Assembly (NCBI RefSeq): GCF_029338575.1
Contig: NZ_CP119992.1
Span: 2,852,001 to 2,916,000 of the forward strand
Source of the DNA: Halomarina halobia
GTDB lineage: Archaea; Halobacteriota; Halobacteria; Halobacteriales; Haloarculaceae
Direction of reading: 5' to 3'
DNA: 64,000 bases
Shown here: positions 25,564 through 34,520 of the stretch, piece after piece
Numbering within the stretch: the stretch's first letter is position 1
How the letters are laid out: each line of letters begins with the position of its first letter
Made by a program: the position numbers and the translations under genes
Notes under the pieces: generated by a model
Seen by the model: the letters and a program-made list of their open reading frames with translations, nothing else
Told to the model about the DNA's origin: nothing
Databases searched by the model: none

Positions 25564-26316
25564 ATGCAAGCTGTCGTACTCGCCGCCGGGAAGGGGACCC
25601 GGCTCCGCCCGCTCACCGACGACACGCCGAAGGCGATGGTGGAGATCGACGGGAAGCCGATCCTCACCCACTGTCTCGAACGGCTCGTGGAGCTCGGGGC
25701 GGACGACCTCTTCATCGTCGTCGGCTACCTGAAGGAGAAGATCATCGAACACTACGGGGACAGCTTCGACGGCATCCCCATCACCTACTGTCACCAGCGC
25801 GAGGCGCTCGGGCTGGCCCACGCCCTCCTGACCGTCGAGGAGCACATCGACGACGACTTCATGCTCATCCTGGGGGACAACATCTTCGAGGCCAACCTGA
25901 CCGACGTGGTTCGGCGGCAGGCCGAGGATCGTGCCGACGCGGCGTTCCTCGTCGAGGAGGTGCCCTACGAGCAGGCCTCGCGGTACGGGGTGTGCAACAC
26001 GAACGACTACGGCGAGATCGTCGCCGTCGTCGAGAAGCCCGCGGACCCCCCGACGAACCTCGTCATGACCGGTTTCTACACCTTCACCCCTGCGATCTTC
26101 CACGCCTGCCACCTCGTCCAGCCCTCCGACCGCGGGGAGTACGAACTGAGCGACGCGGTCAACCTCCTCATCCAGAGCGGGCGCACCATCGACGCGATCC
26201 GCATGGACGGCTGGCGCATCGACGTGGGCTACCCAGAGGACCGCGACGAGGCCGAGCGCCGCCTCCGCGAGGGCGCGCCGACCGAGGCCGACGAGTCGGT
26301 CGCCACGGAGGAGTAG
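25564..26316 (+). CDS. aglF: Sugar-1-phosphate nucleotidyltransferase AglF
   Basis: 250 residues. The signature GKGTRLRPLTDDTPKAMVEIDGK sits at the N-terminus after MQAVVLAA, and GDNIFEANL carries the metal-binding Asp. The second conserved lysine region reads VVEKPADPP. It makes UDP-glucose (or a dTDP-/UDP-sugar) from glucose-1-phosphate. The sequence closely follows the plan of Haloferax AglF, which supplies UDP-glucose to AglM. ATG at 25564 begins the Rossmann strand. It is separated from aglM by the GH15 gene but belongs to the same pathway. Confidence 0.9.
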   Translation: MQAVVLAAGKGTRLRPLTDDTPKAMVEIDGKPILTHCLERLVELGADDLFIVVGYLKEKIIEHYGDSFDGIPITYCHQREALGLAHALLTVEEHIDDDFMLILGDNIFEANLTDVVRRQAEDRADAAFLVEEVPYEQASRYGVCNTNDYGEIVAVVEKPADPPTNLVMTGFYTFTPAIFHACHLVQPSDRGEYELSDAVNLLIQSGRTIDAIRMDGWRIDVGYPEDRDEAERRLREGAPTEADESVATEE

Positions 26317-26612
26317 GGCGGGTAGAGCGCGCCGACGGTCGAACGCCCGCGCGGACCGTCTCCCCCTTCGAGCGACTCGGCGACCCGCTAGCCGACAGAC
26401 GTATCAGTGGCCGCGTGCCGCCGCCGGTCCGCCGCCCCTCGTTCGTCACCCGTCGGATGCGAGGCGTCGGTCCCTCCGCCGTCGTCCGGTCCGAGGCGCG
26501 TGAGCCGACGGCAGCGCCGACTTACTCTCCTGTGAGAACTTCTCCGATTCGATAGTATGGCCGGAGGATTCATCTCCAGACCGCTCTTTCCCACACTATC
26601 AGGTGTGGCTGA
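26317..26612. other. Intergenic region before the sulfatase-like gene
   Basis: No gene is visible. The last 90 bp are AT-richer and probably hold the promoter of the sulfatase-like gene, with GATAGTATGG around 26550. The end carries a hairpin listed separately. Confidence 0.5.
26591..26608 (+). promoter_or_regulatory. Inverted repeat just before the sulfatase-like start codon
   Basis: CCACAC-TATCAG-GTGTGG, perfect 6-bp arms with a 6-nt loop, ending 4 nt before the ATG. It could be an operator or an RNA hairpin that limits translation. Confidence 0.4.
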
Positions 26613-28052
26613 ATGAACACTCACCCAAACATTCTACTACTCGTTCTCGATAGCGTTCGGGCGAGGAACACGAGCATCCACGGGCACCGGAACGACACGA
26701 CGCCGTTCCTGCTCGACTTCGCCGGGGAGTCGACGGTGTACTCGCAGGCGCGCGCGCCGAGCATCCACAGCGTCGCGAGCCACGCGAGCCTCTTCAACGG
26801 GTATCACGTCGAGGAGCACGGCGTCACCGAGCACGAGTCGCGGCTCGACCCCGCGGCGACGGTCTGGCACCGCCTGGAGACGGAGTTCGGCTACCGGACG
26901 GGGATCTTCTCGCCGAACCTGGTGGTGATGGAGACGTCGAACCTGAGCGAGCCGTTCGGGACGCGCGTCGGGCTGAAGCGCTCGCTCGACCGGCGACTGT
27001 ACGACGCCGGGCTGAGCCCGAGCGACTTCGACGACCACGTCTCCGCCGGCGAGTACCTGCGAGCGAGCCTGCGGAACGGCCAGCCCGTCCGGTCGGTCCT
27101 CAACGGCCTCTACTACCGCTACGGCTCCCACGCCGACTCGGCCCACGACCCCGAGACGGAGTCGGCGTCGGTCTACCTCGATCACTTCCTGGAGTGGGCG
27201 GAGGAGCGGTCGGGACCGTGGGCGGCGTGCGTCAACCTCATGGACGCCCACTACCCCTACGTCCCCCGCGAGGAACACGACCGGTGGGGCGGGCCGAACC
27301 TCCGGCGGATCCAGGAGGACATCACGGGGACGCAGTCGCGGCAGTTCCTCACGGGCCGGCCGTGGGGCGAACTCGCCGCCCTCGAATCGCTCTACGACGG
27401 CTGCATCCACCAGATCGATGCCGCGCTCCGGTCGTTCGTTCGGGACCTCAAGGAGGCGGGCCTGTACGAGGACACGCTGCTCGTGATCACGAGCGATCAC
27501 GGCGAGGGGTTCGGCGAGCGGAGCCTCGTCACCCCCCGCGTCAGGCACGTCGATCACAGCTGGGGGATCGGCGAGGAGCTGACGCACGTCCCGCTGGTCG
27601 TGAAGGCCCCGAACCAGCACCGGGGCCGCCGGGTCGACGCGCCGGTCAGCCTCACTGACTTCCGGGCCGTGGCCGAGGGCTACGTCGAGGGCTACGCGGA
27701 CGGCGATCCGTTCTCGGACCTGGGCCGCGACGAGGTCGTCGCCTCCACGTTCCGCGTCCCCGCGCCGGGCGACGTCCTGCCCGACTCCGTCGAGCGGGCC
27801 GACTACGTCGGCCCCTGGCGGGCGGTGTACCAGGCGAACGACGGCGTCGTCTACAAGTACGTCACGCACGGCCCCGACCGGGCGACCGTCCGCATCCTCG
27901 ACGCCCAGACGGCGTACCGCGCCGAGCGCGACGAGCCGGGGATCGTCGACGAGATCTTCGGGCGGATGGAGAACCGGGAGGTCGCGGACGGCAGCCGCGA
28001 CCTGACCCGCGACGTCGAGGCGCAGCTCGAGGACCTCGGCTACATGCGCTGA
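26613..28052 (+). CDS. Sulfatase-like alkaline-phosphatase-superfamily protein
   Basis: 479 residues. The metal-binding N-terminus NILLLVLDSVRARNTSIHGH and the distal VITSDHGEGFGE with a later DHSWG fit sulfatases. The usual modification motif C/S-x-P-x-R is not seen: the position reads SIHSVASHASLF, so formylglycine formation is doubtful and it may act as a phosphatase, phosphodiesterase or phosphoglycerol-type transferase. No membrane segment. The C-terminus LEDLGYMR resembles the end of the AP-superfamily protein at 34521-36020. It lies between aglF and the phosphoglycosyl transferase gene, so a role in glycan modification is likely. Confidence 0.82.
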   Translation: MNTHPNILLLVLDSVRARNTSIHGHRNDTTPFLLDFAGESTVYSQARAPSIHSVASHASLFNGYHVEEHGVTEHESRLDPAATVWHRLETEFGYRTGIFSPNLVVMETSNLSEPFGTRVGLKRSLDRRLYDAGLSPSDFDDHVSAGEYLRASLRNGQPVRSVLNGLYYRYGSHADSAHDPETESASVYLDHFLEWAEERSGPWAACVNLMDAHYPYVPREEHDRWGGPNLRRIQEDITGTQSRQFLTGRPWGELAALESLYDGCIHQIDAALRSFVRDLKEAGLYEDTLLVITSDHGEGFGERSLVTPRVRHVDHSWGIGEELTHVPLVVKAPNQHRGRRVDAPVSLTDFRAVAEGYVEGYADGDPFSDLGRDEVVASTFRVPAPGDVLPDSVERADYVGPWRAVYQANDGVVYKYVTHGPDRATVRILDAQTAYRAERDEPGIVDEIFGRMENREVADGSRDLTRDVEAQLEDLGYMR

Positions 28053-28389
28053 CGCGTCCGCTCCGCTCTGCTCTTCCCCCACTCTTGCCCACCGGACGAC
28101 GAGCGACGGCACCGGGAGGGCGACTCCGATTCGGTCCGTCGGTTCGACGGCCGCGGTCGCTCGACTTGCTTCGACGGGTTCGACGGGTTCGCTGACGTCG
28201 CTGACTCCGACGGCGTCGGCGTCGGTCGGCTCGGCGACCGCGGCGACGTGACCTCCGCCCGGGGCGTACCGGCCTCGAGCGAGAGGGGACGCTCTCACGG
28301 GGAAGACGTAGAGCGCCCGGTGAACGTTCTCGTATAAGTACTTTCTCTAAACACAAAACTTATCCAGCGGAGGTAGTTTCATACTGCCG
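28053..28389. other. Intergenic spacer with short GC-rich microrepeats and a promoter end
   Basis: No gene seen. Around 28135-28260 there are imperfect tandem units based on TTCGACGGG and GTCGCTGAC/GTCGGCG. The last 60 bp are AT-rich (CGTATAAGTAC, ACTTATCC) and likely form the promoter of the sugar transferase gene. Confidence 0.45.
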
Positions 28390-29808
28390 ATGGTCGGGGC
28401 GTGGCGGTACAGGCTGGCCAGCGTCGGTGTCGTCGCCGGAGTGACGGCGCTCGCCGTCGTCCTCGCGAACCACCCGGCGGCCCAGGGGTTCGTCACCTCG
28501 CTTCCGTTCCTGTCCCGACTCCCGGCGACGACGGTGCGCGGCGCGGCCCTCCTCCCGGCGATCGTCACCGCCGTGGGCGTGGTCTCGCTCGCGTCGCTCC
28601 CGCTCTTCCGGCCGAAGCGCCGACGGACCCTCGACGCCGTCGCCCTGACCCACCGGCGACTGCTGGTGGCGTTCGCGGGCCTCGCGGCCGTCGGGTACTT
28701 CGACTACACGTACCGCCTGCCCCGGACGACGCTCCTGCTGACGGTGGTGACGCTCGCCGTCGCGCTGCCCGTCTGGTTCGTCTGGGCGCGGCCGCGGCCG
28801 AGCGGCGACGGCGACTGCGCCGTCGTCGTCGGGGACGACCCGGACGGGATGGCGGCGATCCTCGCGGCGACCGAACTGGAGGTCGTGGGCTACGTCTCCC
28901 CCCCGGCGCAGTTCCACGACGGCTCCCCCGTCCGGCCGTCGTTCGCGACCGACGGCGGGGTGGCGGTCGACGCGGGACGGAGCGCGCTGGCCGACCTGCC
29001 CTGCCTCGGGGCGCTGTCGGACCTGGAGTCGGTGTTCGCCGGCTACGACGTGGACACCGCGCTGCTCGCGTTCGCGCGGCCCGACCGGGAGCAGTTCTTC
29101 GGCACGCTCGACGCCTGCGACCGGTTCGGCGTTGGCGCGAAGGTCCACCGCGAGCACGCCGAGAGCGTGCTGGTGGCCGGTCGCGGCGGCGGGGAGCTGG
29201 TGGACGTGGACCTCGAGCCGTGGGACTGGCAGGACCGGATGCTGAAGCGGCTGTTCGACGTCGCGTTCGCGACCGTGGGGTTAGTGGCGTTGCTGCCCGT
29301 GATCGCGGTGATCGCGGCGGCGGTGACGCTCGACAGCGAGGGACCGGTGCTCTACTCCCAGGAGCGGACGGCGGAGTTCGGGGGGACGTTCACCGTCTAC
29401 AAGTTCCGGAGCATGGTGCAAGACGCGGAGGCCGAGACCGGCGCGGTGGTCAGCGCCGAGGACGACGGCGGGGTCGATCCGCGAGTGACCCGCGTCGGGG
29501 CGTTCATCCGGCGGACGCACCTGGACGAGATCCCGCAACTGTGGTCGATCCTGCTCGGGGACATGAGCGTGGTGGGACCGCGGCCCGAACGCCCGGAGTT
29601 GGACACGGGTATCGAGTCGGACGTCGAGGAGTGGCGGCGGCGGTGGTTCGTGAAACCGGGATTGACGGGATTGGCGCAGATTAGCGGCGTGACTGGTTTC
29701 GATCCGCCTGAGAAATTACGTTATGATATCGAATATGTCCAGAAACAGTCCTTCTGGTTCGATTTGAAGATCACTATCCGACAGATATGGTATGTAACTT
29801 ACGATTAA
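28390..29808 (+). CDS. Polyprenyl-phosphate sugar phosphotransferase (WbaP/bacterial sugar transferase family)
   Basis: 472 residues. About four N-terminal membrane helices, a nucleotide-binding-like middle region, a further helix ([22 protein letters not shown]) and the catalytic C-terminal domain with [55 protein letters not shown] and [12 protein letters not shown]. These are the motifs of enzymes that start glycan synthesis by moving a sugar-1-phosphate onto a polyprenyl (dolichyl) phosphate. The base composition changes abruptly inside the last ~50 codons: the 3' end is AT-rich like the following island. Its stop overlaps that of the next, convergent gene by 4 nt. Confidence 0.9.
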   Translation: MVGAWRYRLASVGVVAGVTALAVVLANHPAAQGFVTSLPFLSRLPATTVRGAALLPAIVTAVGVVSLASLPLFRPKRRRTLDAVALTHRRLLVAFAGLAAVGYFDYTYRLPRTTLLLTVVTLAVALPVWFVWARPRPSGDGDCAVVVGDDPDGMAAILAATELEVVGYVSPPAQFHDGSPVRPSFATDGGVAVDAGRSALADLPCLGALSDLESVFAGYDVDTALLAFARPDREQFFGTLDACDRFGVGAKVHREHAESVLVAGRGGGELVDVDLEPWDWQDRMLKRLFDVAFATVGLVALLPVIAVIAAAVTLDSEGPVLYSQERTAEFGGTFTVYKFRSMVQDAEAETGAVVSAEDDGGVDPRVTRVGAFIRRTHLDEIPQLWSILLGDMSVVGPRPERPELDTGIESDVEEWRRRWFVKPGLTGLAQISGVTGFDPPEKLRYDIEYVQKQSFWFDLKITIRQIWYVTYD

Positions 29809-31151
29809 CTTGTGGAAGTGTCTCCTCGACGGTTGGATACTCTATCGGTTCCACCGAGTTCCATTGTCTTACTATGAACAGTACCAAGCAAGCTCCAAAA
29901 TAAGACGGTCACTGGTGGCAGTCCCATTGGATATGCGGTCATATTTCCGATAACGATTGCGATAGTCACTAGGATGAGTGCGAACGAATAGGGATTAGAT
30001 TCTGCCGTATAAGTCAAGATACCGAAGCGAATAGACGATAAATAAACGGAGAGTATACCTAGGACTCCGAATGGGCCTGCTTGTATTAGTAGATTAAGAT
30101 AATAATTTTCGGTGATGATGTCCGACGCAATAGAAGATGCGACCAATGTTCCGTATACCGGCTGTTGACGGTACACCTCTATGGCGGCTCGCCAAGCCTC
30201 AAAACGACCTGCCAGATGCGGAATATTCTCAAAACCTCCTTTAAAAAGGCTGGCTAATTGACCAAATCTGCTGCTTATTTTGCCTCCTAATATCGTGTCT
30301 ACAATTATAATAGGGCCCGCGAATATCGGGAACCATATGGTATTTTTTAGCAGAAATCTAATTTGGAATAAACATAGTGTCACTGGTATCATGAACATTA
30401 CTAGTCCTGTCCGTGACCCCGATAACAGGATACCACCAATTGCAAAACTAAGGTAAAGGCCGTATCGCTGCGCATCCTGACGATTGAAAGTGGATATTGT
30501 GGCCAAGACTAATGCACAGAGTGCCATTAGTATCCCATAATGGTTCGGATTAAGTAATAATCCTGTAGCACGACCGTAGTAGAACCAAGTTTGTCGATGG
30601 CCTTCTAATCGATGATGAGGGAGATTGTTAACGAATCCGTAGAATTCGAGGTACTGTAATATAGCGTAGCTTGTGTGTGTGAGCACAATGAGCGCAATTA
30701 CTGATGTTACGAGCCGCCGTCGGGTAGTAGTATTACGACACATGACTGCCGTTACTGGGAAGAACAACATCCACTGGAGATGGCGCAATCCGGGTGTAAT
30801 GGCTCCAATTGGATATCGTCCAAGTACTATGGCGATAAGCGGATATAGGAGGACAACAGAGACAAACAAAGCGATACTTATAAGCAATGAACGTGACGCT
30901 TTCGCAAACGATAGTCTATATTCATGGAATAATTCTAAAACAAAAACTATAATGAGTAACCCAAACCATAAATCGAGTAGACTGATGAAATGTCCGGTTT
31001 CAGTCATCTCAAACCGGAGCCAAGGGTTAAACGTCGCGTAACCAGTTATGAGTATAAGGAATGCAAGATCTAGACGTAGCCAGACTAGCATCACCCATAT
31101 TAGCGTGAGTCCTCCGATCCCAACGAAGAACGCTATTTTCATCGGAGTCAT
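29805..31151 (-). CDS. O-antigen ligase/polymerase-like (Wzy/WaaL) membrane protein
   Basis: 448 residues with about ten to twelve hydrophobic segments. The O-antigen ligase family core is seen in GLLLNPNHYGILMALCALVL, LSGSRTGLVMFMIPV and the large loop with GRFEAWRAAIEVYRQQPVYG. Such proteins polymerise glycan repeat units or attach a glycan to its acceptor at the outer membrane face. ATG at 31151 was chosen; a TATA-like stretch at 31178-31186 lies about 30 nt upstream, as for a leaderless transcript. It is convergent with the sugar transferase gene. Confidence 0.82.
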   Translation of the reverse strand: MTPMKIAFFVGIGGLTLIWVMLVWLRLDLAFLILITGYATFNPWLRFEMTETGHFISLLDLWFGLLIIVFVLELFHEYRLSFAKASRSLLISIALFVSVVLLYPLIAIVLGRYPIGAITPGLRHLQWMLFFPVTAVMCRNTTTRRRLVTSVIALIVLTHTSYAILQYLEFYGFVNNLPHHRLEGHRQTWFYYGRATGLLLNPNHYGILMALCALVLATISTFNRQDAQRYGLYLSFAIGGILLSGSRTGLVMFMIPVTLCLFQIRFLLKNTIWFPIFAGPIIIVDTILGGKISSRFGQLASLFKGGFENIPHLAGRFEAWRAAIEVYRQQPVYGTLVASSIASDIITENYYLNLLIQAGPFGVLGILSVYLSSIRFGILTYTAESNPYSFALILVTIAIVIGNMTAYPMGLPPVTVLFWSLLGTVHSKTMELGGTDRVSNRRGDTSTS

Positions 31152-31177
31152 TAGCAACCAGCAGTAGGTAGTACATT

Positions 31178-31186
31178 CATAAAATA
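31178..31186 (-). promoter_or_regulatory. TATA box of the O-antigen ligase-like gene
   Basis: TATTTTATG on the minus strand, centred about 31 nt before the chosen ATG. Confidence 0.45.
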
Positions 31187-31203
31187 GATACCCTTCACGA
31201 AGA

Positions 31204-31211
31204 GTTTATGT
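31204..31211 (+). promoter_or_regulatory. TATA box of the first island glycosyltransferase
   Basis: GTTTATGT-like element centred about 28 nt before the ATG at 31235. It supports that start over the in-frame GTG at 31220. Confidence 0.45.
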
Positions 31212-31234
31212 TATGGTAGGTGATATCCCGCAAT

Positions 31235-32374
31235 ATGGGTAGTGTACCATCGCTTTCGATTTTTATACCAACGCTACGAGGTGGTGGGGTAAAACGTGTC
31301 GTCCTAAACCTGGTTGAGGAGTTTGGACGACGAGGGTATATGGTTGACCTTGTGGTCTCTCGCGCTGAAGGTGAGTTTGTTACTGATGTTCCGGACACAG
31401 CGTCGTTGGTATCGTTTGATGCGCAAGGAAAGCTTGGTACTATTTCTGCATTGCGCTCGTATCTATCCACGACGAAGCCGGATATTCTCTTCTCTGCACA
31501 CACCCACGCTAATGTCTTAGCACTTCTTGCCAGCTTATTTGTTCCCCAACCGCCGAGAACGATCATTAGCGAACACAGCCTCGTTCGAGATCGTCAGACG
31601 TATCTTGATTACGACATCCTGGATCGAGCAACTGCAGCTTTGGCGAGTATTCTTTATCCACACGCCGATGGCTTGATTGCCGTTTCCAAGGAAGTCGCAC
31701 ATGACTGTATGAATTTCTTTAATGTTCCTGAACAGGATATATCAATTATTCATAATCCGGTAGATATAGCGCGGATTCAGGAGCAGGCGAAAACACCAGT
31801 TGACCATCCATGGTTCATGGCTGATGCCCCACCAGTTATTCTAGGAGTTGGCCGGCTAGTCCGCCGGAAGGACTTTGAAACACTTCTTCGTGCATTTAAG
31901 AGGCTGACTGAGACGCGTGAGGCTCGTTTAGTCGTACTTGGAGAGGGCGAGTGTCGTGATGCCTTGGAACAGTTAGCTGGCAGACTCGGTATCCAATCTC
32001 TTACCTCTTTTCCCGGATGGGCCTCTAACCCATTTAAATTCATGTATCAAGCAGACGTAATCGCTGTTAGTTCGCGGTCTGAGGGATTTGGTAATGTGCT
32101 AGTTGAGGCTATGGCTTGTGGATCGTCTGTCGTTTCAACAGCGTGCCCTGGTGGTCCATGTGAAATACTTGATGACGGTTCATACGGTCATTTAGTTCCA
32201 GTTGGTGATTTCAAGGCACTCGCCCAGGCGATCGAGGATTCTATTGTTTCTCCTCTTCCAGAAAAAACGCTTAGTGATCGCGCTACGGACTTCTCCGTTC
32301 AAAGGATCGCTGACGAGTACGAAGCAAGACTATTTAACGAAAACGACCGATATTTTGAGGGGGCCGGACTGTAA
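31235..32374 (+). CDS. Glycosyltransferase family 4 (GT-B)
   Basis: 379 residues. The N-terminal GT-B domain begins SLSIFIPTLRGGGVKRVVLNLVEEF, with the Gly-rich loop of GT4 enzymes. The C-terminal domain has ILGVGRLVRRKDFETLLRAF, VLGEG, FPGWASNPFKFMYQADVIAVSSRSEGFGNVLVEAMACG, which contains the E-x7-E donor-binding motif, and PCEIL. It transfers a sugar from a nucleotide donor to the growing lipid-linked glycan on the cytoplasmic side. A GT2 gene follows 17 nt later on the same strand. Confidence 0.9.
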   Translation: MGSVPSLSIFIPTLRGGGVKRVVLNLVEEFGRRGYMVDLVVSRAEGEFVTDVPDTASLVSFDAQGKLGTISALRSYLSTTKPDILFSAHTHANVLALLASLFVPQPPRTIISEHSLVRDRQTYLDYDILDRATAALASILYPHADGLIAVSKEVAHDCMNFFNVPEQDISIIHNPVDIARIQEQAKTPVDHPWFMADAPPVILGVGRLVRRKDFETLLRAFKRLTETREARLVVLGEGECRDALEQLAGRLGIQSLTSFPGWASNPFKFMYQADVIAVSSRSEGFGNVLVEAMACGSSVVSTACPGGPCEILDDGSYGHLVPVGDFKALAQAIEDSIVSPLPEKTLSDRATDFSVQRIADEYEARLFNENDRYFEGAGL

Positions 32375-32391
32375 ATGGATGTTTGACAAAT

Positions 32392-33297
32392 ATGCCAATC
32401 GTATCCGTAATAATTCCAGTCTATAACGATGCTGACGTACTTGGCCGCGCTATAGAGTCTGTTCTTGCACAGACTCTCGAAGATTTCGAAATGATCGTTG
32501 TTGATGATGCTTCCTCAGATGAACCAGAGTCAGTGCTCTCGAAGTATACTGATTACAGAATCCGTTATTTAGTCCACGAGCAGAATCTTGGTGGGAGCGC
32601 AGCACGCAATACTGGGATTAAGGCAGCATCCGGTGATTATATCGCGTTTCTTGATGCAGATGATGAATGGTTCCCAAACAAACTCGCCAAACAGATTCAG
32701 GTACTTGCGGATCAATCCAATGAATTCGTGGGGATTTGCTGTGACTTTGAACATAACCGTGGATATCTAATAGCTGAAGCTGTTGACCAATTTCTAACGA
32801 AAAGTGATCGCGGAGGTGAAGAAAGACATCTCGGTGAGCGAATTCTTGCCCGACAAATCGCTCTTGGTGGTGCTTCATCAATACTCCTCACCCGAGATGC
32901 TGCAATGTCAATCGATGGATTCGATGAATCGTTCCAACGCCATCAAGACTGGGAGTTTATGATCAGATTGTCGAAATTTGGAAGGATATGTTATCTGAAT
33001 GAGGAATTGTTTAGGAAACATGAAACCGATCCTCCAGACCCGGAAACAGTTGAACGGTCAAAAAAGGTGTTCTTTGAGAAGTTTAAGACGGATATCGACA
33101 AGGCGGAGGAAAATGGATATCCCGTCCGTGCACGCCACCGTCTTGAACTCGCGAAGTGCTTTATTTCCGATGGCCAATTCTACGAAGGTACTAAGAGATT
33201 GAATGTAAAGGATATAAATTCGATCCAAGCATTTTTTGAGCTTGGATATTCCACTCTCCGCGGTCTAAGGAGGTATCGTCGGGGGAATACAGTCTAA
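32392..33297 (+). CDS. Glycosyltransferase family 2 (GT-A)
   Basis: 301 residues. The opening PIVSVIIPVYNDADVLGRAI, VVDDASSDE, GGSAARNTGIKAASGDYIAFLDADDEW (with the DxD metal motif) and GFDESFQRHQDWEFMIRL (the ED/QDW-type acceptor region) are classical GT2. No membrane helices. ATG at 32392 was chosen; an in-frame TTG lies three codons upstream. It is co-directional with the preceding GT4 and most likely co-transcribed, adding the next sugar of the repeat unit. Confidence 0.9.
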   Translation: MPIVSVIIPVYNDADVLGRAIESVLAQTLEDFEMIVVDDASSDEPESVLSKYTDYRIRYLVHEQNLGGSAARNTGIKAASGDYIAFLDADDEWFPNKLAKQIQVLADQSNEFVGICCDFEHNRGYLIAEAVDQFLTKSDRGGEERHLGERILARQIALGGASSILLTRDAAMSIDGFDESFQRHQDWEFMIRLSKFGRICYLNEELFRKHETDPPDPETVERSKKVFFEKFKTDIDKAEENGYPVRARHRLELAKCFISDGQFYEGTKRLNVKDINSIQAFFELGYSTLRGLRRYRRGNTV

Positions 33298-33305
33298 TTC
33301 AACTT

Positions 33306-34412
33306 TCAATCAAGTAATGAATCATACAGGTGTCGGAATTTGCATTGAGAGTGGATGAGGCTGTATTCTTCTATATCAGTAGTCATCTCTAAGCAATTAG
33401 GACACGTTAGAATTTGTTCAATAGCGTGGACAAGACCGTCAATATCGCCGGGCTTCACGAGATAACCCGTATTTCCGTTGTCGACTTGGTCCGGGATGCC
33501 TGCGATCTCCGTCGAGACAACCGGAAGTTGAGCAGCTAATGCTTCTGTTATGACTCTTGGTGTCCCTTCGCGGTACGATGGAAGGACAAATATATCCGCA
33601 GCTTGCATAATCTGAGGGATGTCCTCACGATAACCTAGTAATTTGACCACGTTATCGAGTCCTCGATTCTCTATCGTCTCCACCAGGCGGCTGTTCAACG
33701 AACCTTTCCCTACAATAAGCAGCTTGATATCGTGGTGCATCTGAAGACGTTCGACGGCTTCTACTAGATCAAATAGACCTTTCCCTTCCTCAAGTCTTCC
33801 CGCATACAAGAGTGTAATTGATGTACTCATAACATCAGATGCTGGGGAGGCTGTCTGGAACTGTTCTACTTCTACACCGTGCTGAATGAGCTCATACTGT
33901 TCCAGCTTTCCAATATTTCGCTCGAGATATGTATCGCGTATACGTTCTGATTTTACGACGAGCTTATCAGCTAATGGAGCAGCAGCTCGCTCGAGAATCA
34001 GTATACATGCGTTTAATATCCTATTTCGATCCTCTGTAATCGGGTCTCCGTGTATCTCATGAATCACAATGTCAGTTCTAGCGAGGGCGGCGGCGAACCG
34101 ACCGATTATCCCTGCCTCAGTACTGTGGGTGTGGAGAACATCAATATTCTCTCGACTGAGATAGTACCAGACAGATACTACTGCGAAGCAAGATGTTAGT
34201 GGATTATAGTGTCGCATTAGACTGAAAACGACACTCGTGACACCTAAAGACTTGACTGATTTAATCCGCTTTTGGTCGTGTTTGGCTCCTACCCCGAGTC
34301 GTAAGTCGTATTTTTCGGCGCTTGACGAGAGTGCATCAAGTTCGATTTCCGTTGTGCGTTCAGCACCACCATCAAGGAAACGAGTAATGAGGTGGAGGAC
34401 ACGGTATTGCAT
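33306..34412 (-). CDS. Glycosyltransferase family 4 (GT-B)
   Basis: 368 residues. The N-terminus VLHLITRFLDGGAERTTEIE, VLHTHSTEAGIIGRFAAALA and HEIHGDP, with a C-terminal domain containing LLYAGRLEEGKGLFDLVEAV, LLGYREDIPQIMQAADIFVLPSYREG and a TPRVITEALAAQLPVV E-x7-E motif, is typical GT4. It converges on the GT2 gene with an 8-bp gap and diverges from the AP-superfamily gene. Confidence 0.9.
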   Translation of the reverse strand: MQYRVLHLITRFLDGGAERTTEIELDALSSSAEKYDLRLGVGAKHDQKRIKSVKSLGVTSVVFSLMRHYNPLTSCFAVVSVWYYLSRENIDVLHTHSTEAGIIGRFAAALARTDIVIHEIHGDPITEDRNRILNACILILERAAAPLADKLVVKSERIRDTYLERNIGKLEQYELIQHGVEVEQFQTASPASDVMSTSITLLYAGRLEEGKGLFDLVEAVERLQMHHDIKLLIVGKGSLNSRLVETIENRGLDNVVKLLGYREDIPQIMQAADIFVLPSYREGTPRVITEALAAQLPVVSTEIAGIPDQVDNGNTGYLVKPGDIDGLVHAIEQILTCPNCLEMTTDIEEYSLIHSQCKFRHLYDSLLD

Positions 34413-34520
34413 TTGTGGTCTCTAGGACGTGTACATGTGGTGTAGTATCACTATTGTGGATTGTAGCTCTATTGCAACAATGCTTATTCGCTACATTTAA
34501 TATCGTCCTCAAGAACAATC

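Noticed and set aside
28130..28260. CRISPR-like or tandem repeat array
   Set aside because: Units are under 10 nt and imperfect, with no unique spacers; no cas gene is in the window.
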